7,140 nucleotides of DNA, taken from an uncultured Bdellovibrionales bacterium. Its GTDB lineage: Bacteria; Bdellovibrionota; Bdellovibrionia; Bdellovibrionales; UBA1609. Below the pieces are notes generated by a model, which saw only the letters and a list, made by a program, of their open reading frames with translations, searched no databases and was not told where the DNA came from. Position 1 is the stretch's first letter, and each line of letters starts with the position of its first letter. Positions 5,273-7,140 of this stretch are shown here, one piece after another. The position numbers and the translations under genes were made by a program. The stretch is taken from positions 1 through 7,140 of the forward strand of contig CALJPJ010000094.1 in assembly GCA_937980625.1 (NCBI GenBank), given 5' to 3'.

Positions 5273-5611
5273 GTGACTAAAAAAAACGAGCATAAAACAA
5301 CATTTTCAAAAAATCTTACTAAGCTATTGAAAGAAAGAGCCATTAGTTTAAGGGCAGCGGCATCCCTTGCTCAAGTTCCTTATACAACTTTGAATGAGTG
5401 GACGTCAGGACGTAGTCCAACAGATTTTCATGCGGTAGCAAGGCTTGCCAAGGCATTAGGCGTTTCATTTGAGTATTTGTGTATCGGCACAGAAAAATCA
5501 ACACCTATTTCAGAAATTCCACTAGATGCAATATTTAATGAAAAGGAAACAAAGTTTGAAGGTATTTTCAAAATTAAAGCAATTCGATTAACTAGAAAAG
5601 AGGGAGAGTAA
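5273..5611 (+). CDS. XRE/Cro-CI family transcriptional regulator
   Basis: This 112-residue protein has a lambda-repressor-like helix-turn-helix across residues 11-70: FSKNLTKLLKER, then LRAAASLAQVPYTTLNEW with the recognition helix at about 36-44, then the conserved DFHAVARLAKALGVSFEYL. Residues 75-112 form a short tail (KFEGIFKIKAIRL) that may dimerise or bind a ligand; there is no peptidase domain. It should bind an operator as a dimer. The start is GTG at 5273, the only acceptable start before the domain, and it has no clear ribosome site. A ten-codon ORF (5247-5276) ends by overlapping this GTG, so coupling is possible. The lipoprotein gene begins seven bases after its stop, so it probably controls that gene and itself. 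Confidence 0.85.
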   Translation: MTKKNEHKTTFSKNLTKLLKERAISLRAAASLAQVPYTTLNEWTSGRSPTDFHAVARLAKALGVSFEYLCIGTEKSTPISEIPLDAIFNEKETKFEGIFKIKAIRLTRKEGE

Positions 5612-5617
5612 GCTTAT

Positions 5618-6682
5618 ATGGAGATTTTAAAAAATAATGTAAACTTAATCTTATTAATAGCTTTAACTCTACTTTCTAGCAGTTGTGCAAGTTTTAATGT
5701 TGTTAGTCCTAAAGACTCATTCTTAAATAAAAATCAAAAAATAGCTTTCATTGAAGTTATTAAATCAAAAGATAAAGAGAGACTTGAATCATTCTTTAAT
5801 GATAATGCTAAGAGTGTTAAGGTTCCAGGTATGTCATATATTTCTGGTTTTGTTTATGCTGAAGTAGATCGTAAATTTTTAATTTTTTCAAAAAGTGGTG
5901 TGTTTTTATCAAGGTGGGGTGATCTTAAAAAACTAAGTAACACGGTCCCTTCTTATTTAGAGTCTTTCATAGAGGGCTCAAGGGAATGCTATGACTCAGA
6001 AGAGAAAATAGAATATTGTTCAATTGGTAATATAGTGCCTGAGCCAATCAAGCCTTTAATGCCAAATAATCTTTTTTGCCAAAATAAATCGTGCTTTTAT
6101 AATATTGGTGACAAGGGGGCTTATCAGTTAAACACAGAAAAAATTGAAAGTTTATCTCAAAGTCTTCTGAAACTAACATCACAAGAGGTTAAATATAGAT
6201 TCATAACTTCAGTCCAGCAAAGAGTTCAAGAAATGAATAAAGCTTTGCAAATTAAAAAAGAGAAAACAGTTTTAGACTCTAAGCTATGGCAAGAAATACA
6301 CGGGTTAAATGCTAAATATAAATCTATGGGATGTGAGTTTTTTATTGAATTAAGAGTAATAGAAAAAATTAGGTCATTTAGCTATAGACTTCAAATTGGC
6401 TGTTACCCAGGGTTAGACCCAAACAAATGTAGATATGGTCCAATATCAAATGCTCGACGAAGTAAAGATGTTAAGGAGATAATACTTTTAGTAAAAAAAA
6501 GAAACTCTCTTATGCCGGGTATTGTTGGACATGTAAATGCTAAGAAAGTTTCATCTAAACTCGAAAAAATTAACGGTTTCCAAGTTAGGACACCTATCTT
6601 TGCTGAGGATAATAGCTGTAAAGATATGCGCTGGAAAATAATTGAAAAAAACAGAGAGAGAAAAAGCCTATTAGGCCAATGA
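5618..6682 (+). CDS. Predicted lipoprotein with many cysteines, function unknown
   Basis: The ATG follows the XRE stop by six bases, with GGGAGAG (5602-5608) serving as ribosome site. Residues 1-22 form a signal sequence (K5, hydrophobic 8-19) ending in LLSSSC, so C23 would be lipidated. The -3 position is Ser rather than Leu, which makes the lipobox slightly atypical. The next residue is Ala, which fits outer-membrane sorting. The mature protein is 332 residues, with eight further cysteines at 124, 134, 154, 159, 239, 262, 271 and 334. They lie near one another in sequence (for example FCQNKSCF), so disulfides are likely. A coiled, Lys/Gln-rich helix spans about 175-215, and a strand-rich part 235-265. 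The family is not recognised. Operon structure suggests that its level is set by the XRE protein. It resembles the exported protein at 1941-2861 in composition and cysteine richness. Confidence 0.8.
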   Translation: MEILKNNVNLILLIALTLLSSSCASFNVVSPKDSFLNKNQKIAFIEVIKSKDKERLESFFNDNAKSVKVPGMSYISGFVYAEVDRKFLIFSKSGVFLSRWGDLKKLSNTVPSYLESFIEGSRECYDSEEKIEYCSIGNIVPEPIKPLMPNNLFCQNKSCFYNIGDKGAYQLNTEKIESLSQSLLKLTSQEVKYRFITSVQQRVQEMNKALQIKKEKTVLDSKLWQEIHGLNAKYKSMGCEFFIELRVIEKIRSFSYRLQIGCYPGLDPNKCRYGPISNARRSKDVKEIILLVKKRNSLMPGIVGHVNAKKVSSKLEKINGFQVRTPIFAEDNSCKDMRWKIIEKNRERKSLLGQ

Positions 6683-6692
6683 CGAAGTATCA

Positions 6693-6797
6693 TTGAGCGA
6701 CCCTTGGAAAAAAGGCTGGTTGACGTGTCGTGGCAGGCAAACAGCCCCAGAGATTATTGTTAAAATGCTAAGATATTACCAGCGACTCGTTAGTTAG
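6693..6797 (+). pseudogene. Short coding-like ORF, possibly the C-terminal remnant of a lost gene
   Basis: From a TTG at 6693 the frame gives 34 residues (beginning SDPWKKGWLTCRGR, ending MLRYYQRLVS); an in-frame TAG lies upstream at 6672-6674. The residue mix (Trp, Arg, Tyr, balanced codons) looks like real protein. The base composition is clearly richer in G and C than the lipoprotein gene before it. There is no good ribosome site. It overlaps the stop of the convergent gene by four bases. It may be the tail of a gene cut off when the flanking DNA was acquired, or a small real gene. I do not recognise it. Confidence 0.3.
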
Positions 6798-7140
6798 TAT
6801 TTAGCACACATCTCCACACAGTTAGCAAGTTCGTCATTTGATAGCTTGGCAAGCGTGCGGCCAATTCTTAAAAAGTCATTAAGTGAGAATTTTAAAGCTT
6901 TTTTGGGAATGCTTCCATTTCTCCATGCTTTGCGTTCTGCAAGTGCCACATTATAGAGTTCACTAATGTCACCGACAATATCCATGTTACGTTTCATTCT
7001 AATTACTTGATACTCTTTATGGTACTTTTCTCTAACTGAATCCCATTGATCTTGTCTCTTCTTCACCCAGCTTTCATTTGAGGACCATCTTTCAAGAGTT
7101 CGCTTATTAACGCCTCTTTTGGCAGCGATCTTCGCTAGCG
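6794..7140 (-). CDS. HTH protein resembling a phage small terminase subunit, 5' end outside the window
   Basis: A GTG at 7066 could start a 90-residue protein, but the same frame stays open to the right edge (115 codons plus two bases) and the extra part is clearly coding. It holds a helix-turn-helix, LAKIAAKRGVNKRTLERW, followed by SSNESWVKKR. That order of HTH, Trp and basic helix is the N-terminal DNA-recognition layout of many phage small terminase subunits, which select the packaging site. A helical middle (QVIRMKRNMDIVGDISELYNVALAERKAW) would oligomerise, and a short acidic tail ends at MCAKY. The base composition is less AT-rich than the left half of the window. It suggests a prophage or phage-derived segment to the right. 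Another phage or transposon HTH protein is possible. Confidence 0.75.
   Translation of the reverse strand, partial: LAKIAAKRGVNKRTLERWSSNESWVKKRQDQWDSVREKYHKEYQVIRMKRNMDIVGDISELYNVALAERKAWRNGSIPKKALKFSLNDFLRIGRTLAKLSNDELANCVEMCAKY

Noticed and set aside
5247..5276. Ten-codon ORF ending over the GTG start of the XRE gene
   Set aside because: It lacks a ribosome site at a useful distance; mentioned under the XRE gene as a possible coupling peptide but not annotated.
6403..6693. 96-codon minus-strand ORF with hydrophobic residues over the lipoprotein end
   Set aside because: Antisense of a better supported gene; its Leu/Phe/Ser-rich text reflects Lys/Glu-rich coding on the other strand.
6714..6754. 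GGCTG...CAGCC pairing as an integron attC-like or structured RNA element
   Set aside because: No attC core sites are present, and the stem is five pairs with a long loop.

Overview
The window is AT-rich DNA from a Gram-negative bacterium. The clues are a Sec-type signal peptide, a lipoprotein-type leader and Shine-Dalgarno sites of the AAGG/GGAG kind. The exact taxon cannot be fixed from sequence alone; a low-GC Pseudomonadota or Bdellovibrionota-like marine bacterium would fit. Nothing in view is a core housekeeping gene. The content (nucleases, a tyrosine recombinase, an orphan ClpX-like ATPase, an XRE regulator, a phage-terminase-like protein, unknown exported proteins) is that of an accessory or mobile region.

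Left part (1-1840): two nuclease-like genes lie on the minus strand, an HNH protein (737-1384) followed by a PD-(D/E)xK protein that runs off the left edge (1-581). Diverging from them is a 91-residue gene of unknown function (1565-1840). The 180-bp divergent gap holds a perfect 8-bp inverted repeat. Next is a plus-strand gene for a cysteine-rich exported protein (1941-2861), whose best ribosome binding site points to an ATT start codon.

Centre (2913-5198): this is the most interesting part and looks like one module. A tyrosine recombinase is read on the minus strand from 4218 to 3342 with all catalytic residues present, but it is spread over three overlapping frames, each step being -1. The first step lies on a canonical slippery heptamer (C CCA AAG) two codons before a stop. 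The second is an ATGA stop/start overlap with its own AAGG site. A small helix-turn-helix protein follows immediately (2913-3332). Divergently, sharing an 80-bp promoter region, lies a ClpX-like AAA+ ATPase (4299-5198) that lacks the zinc-binding domain, a recognisable IGF (ClpP-docking) loop and the Walker B glutamate. Both divergent promoters are placed so that transcription would start at or next to the ATG, which suggests leaderless mRNAs. My inference is that the ATPase remodels the recombinase complex, as ClpX does for MuA, and that the small HTH protein is an accessory DNA-binding factor.

Right part (5199-7140): an XRE-family regulator (5273-5611) and a predicted cysteine-containing lipoprotein (5618-6682) form a likely operon, preceded by two copies of an octamer exactly 20 bp apart. 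After a short stretch of different composition holding a possible 34-codon remnant ORF, a minus-strand gene resembling a phage small terminase subunit (6794-7140) runs in from beyond the right edge.

No tRNA, rRNA, CRISPR array, complete insertion sequence or long direct repeat (att pair) was seen. No gap without a gene exceeds 300 bases.
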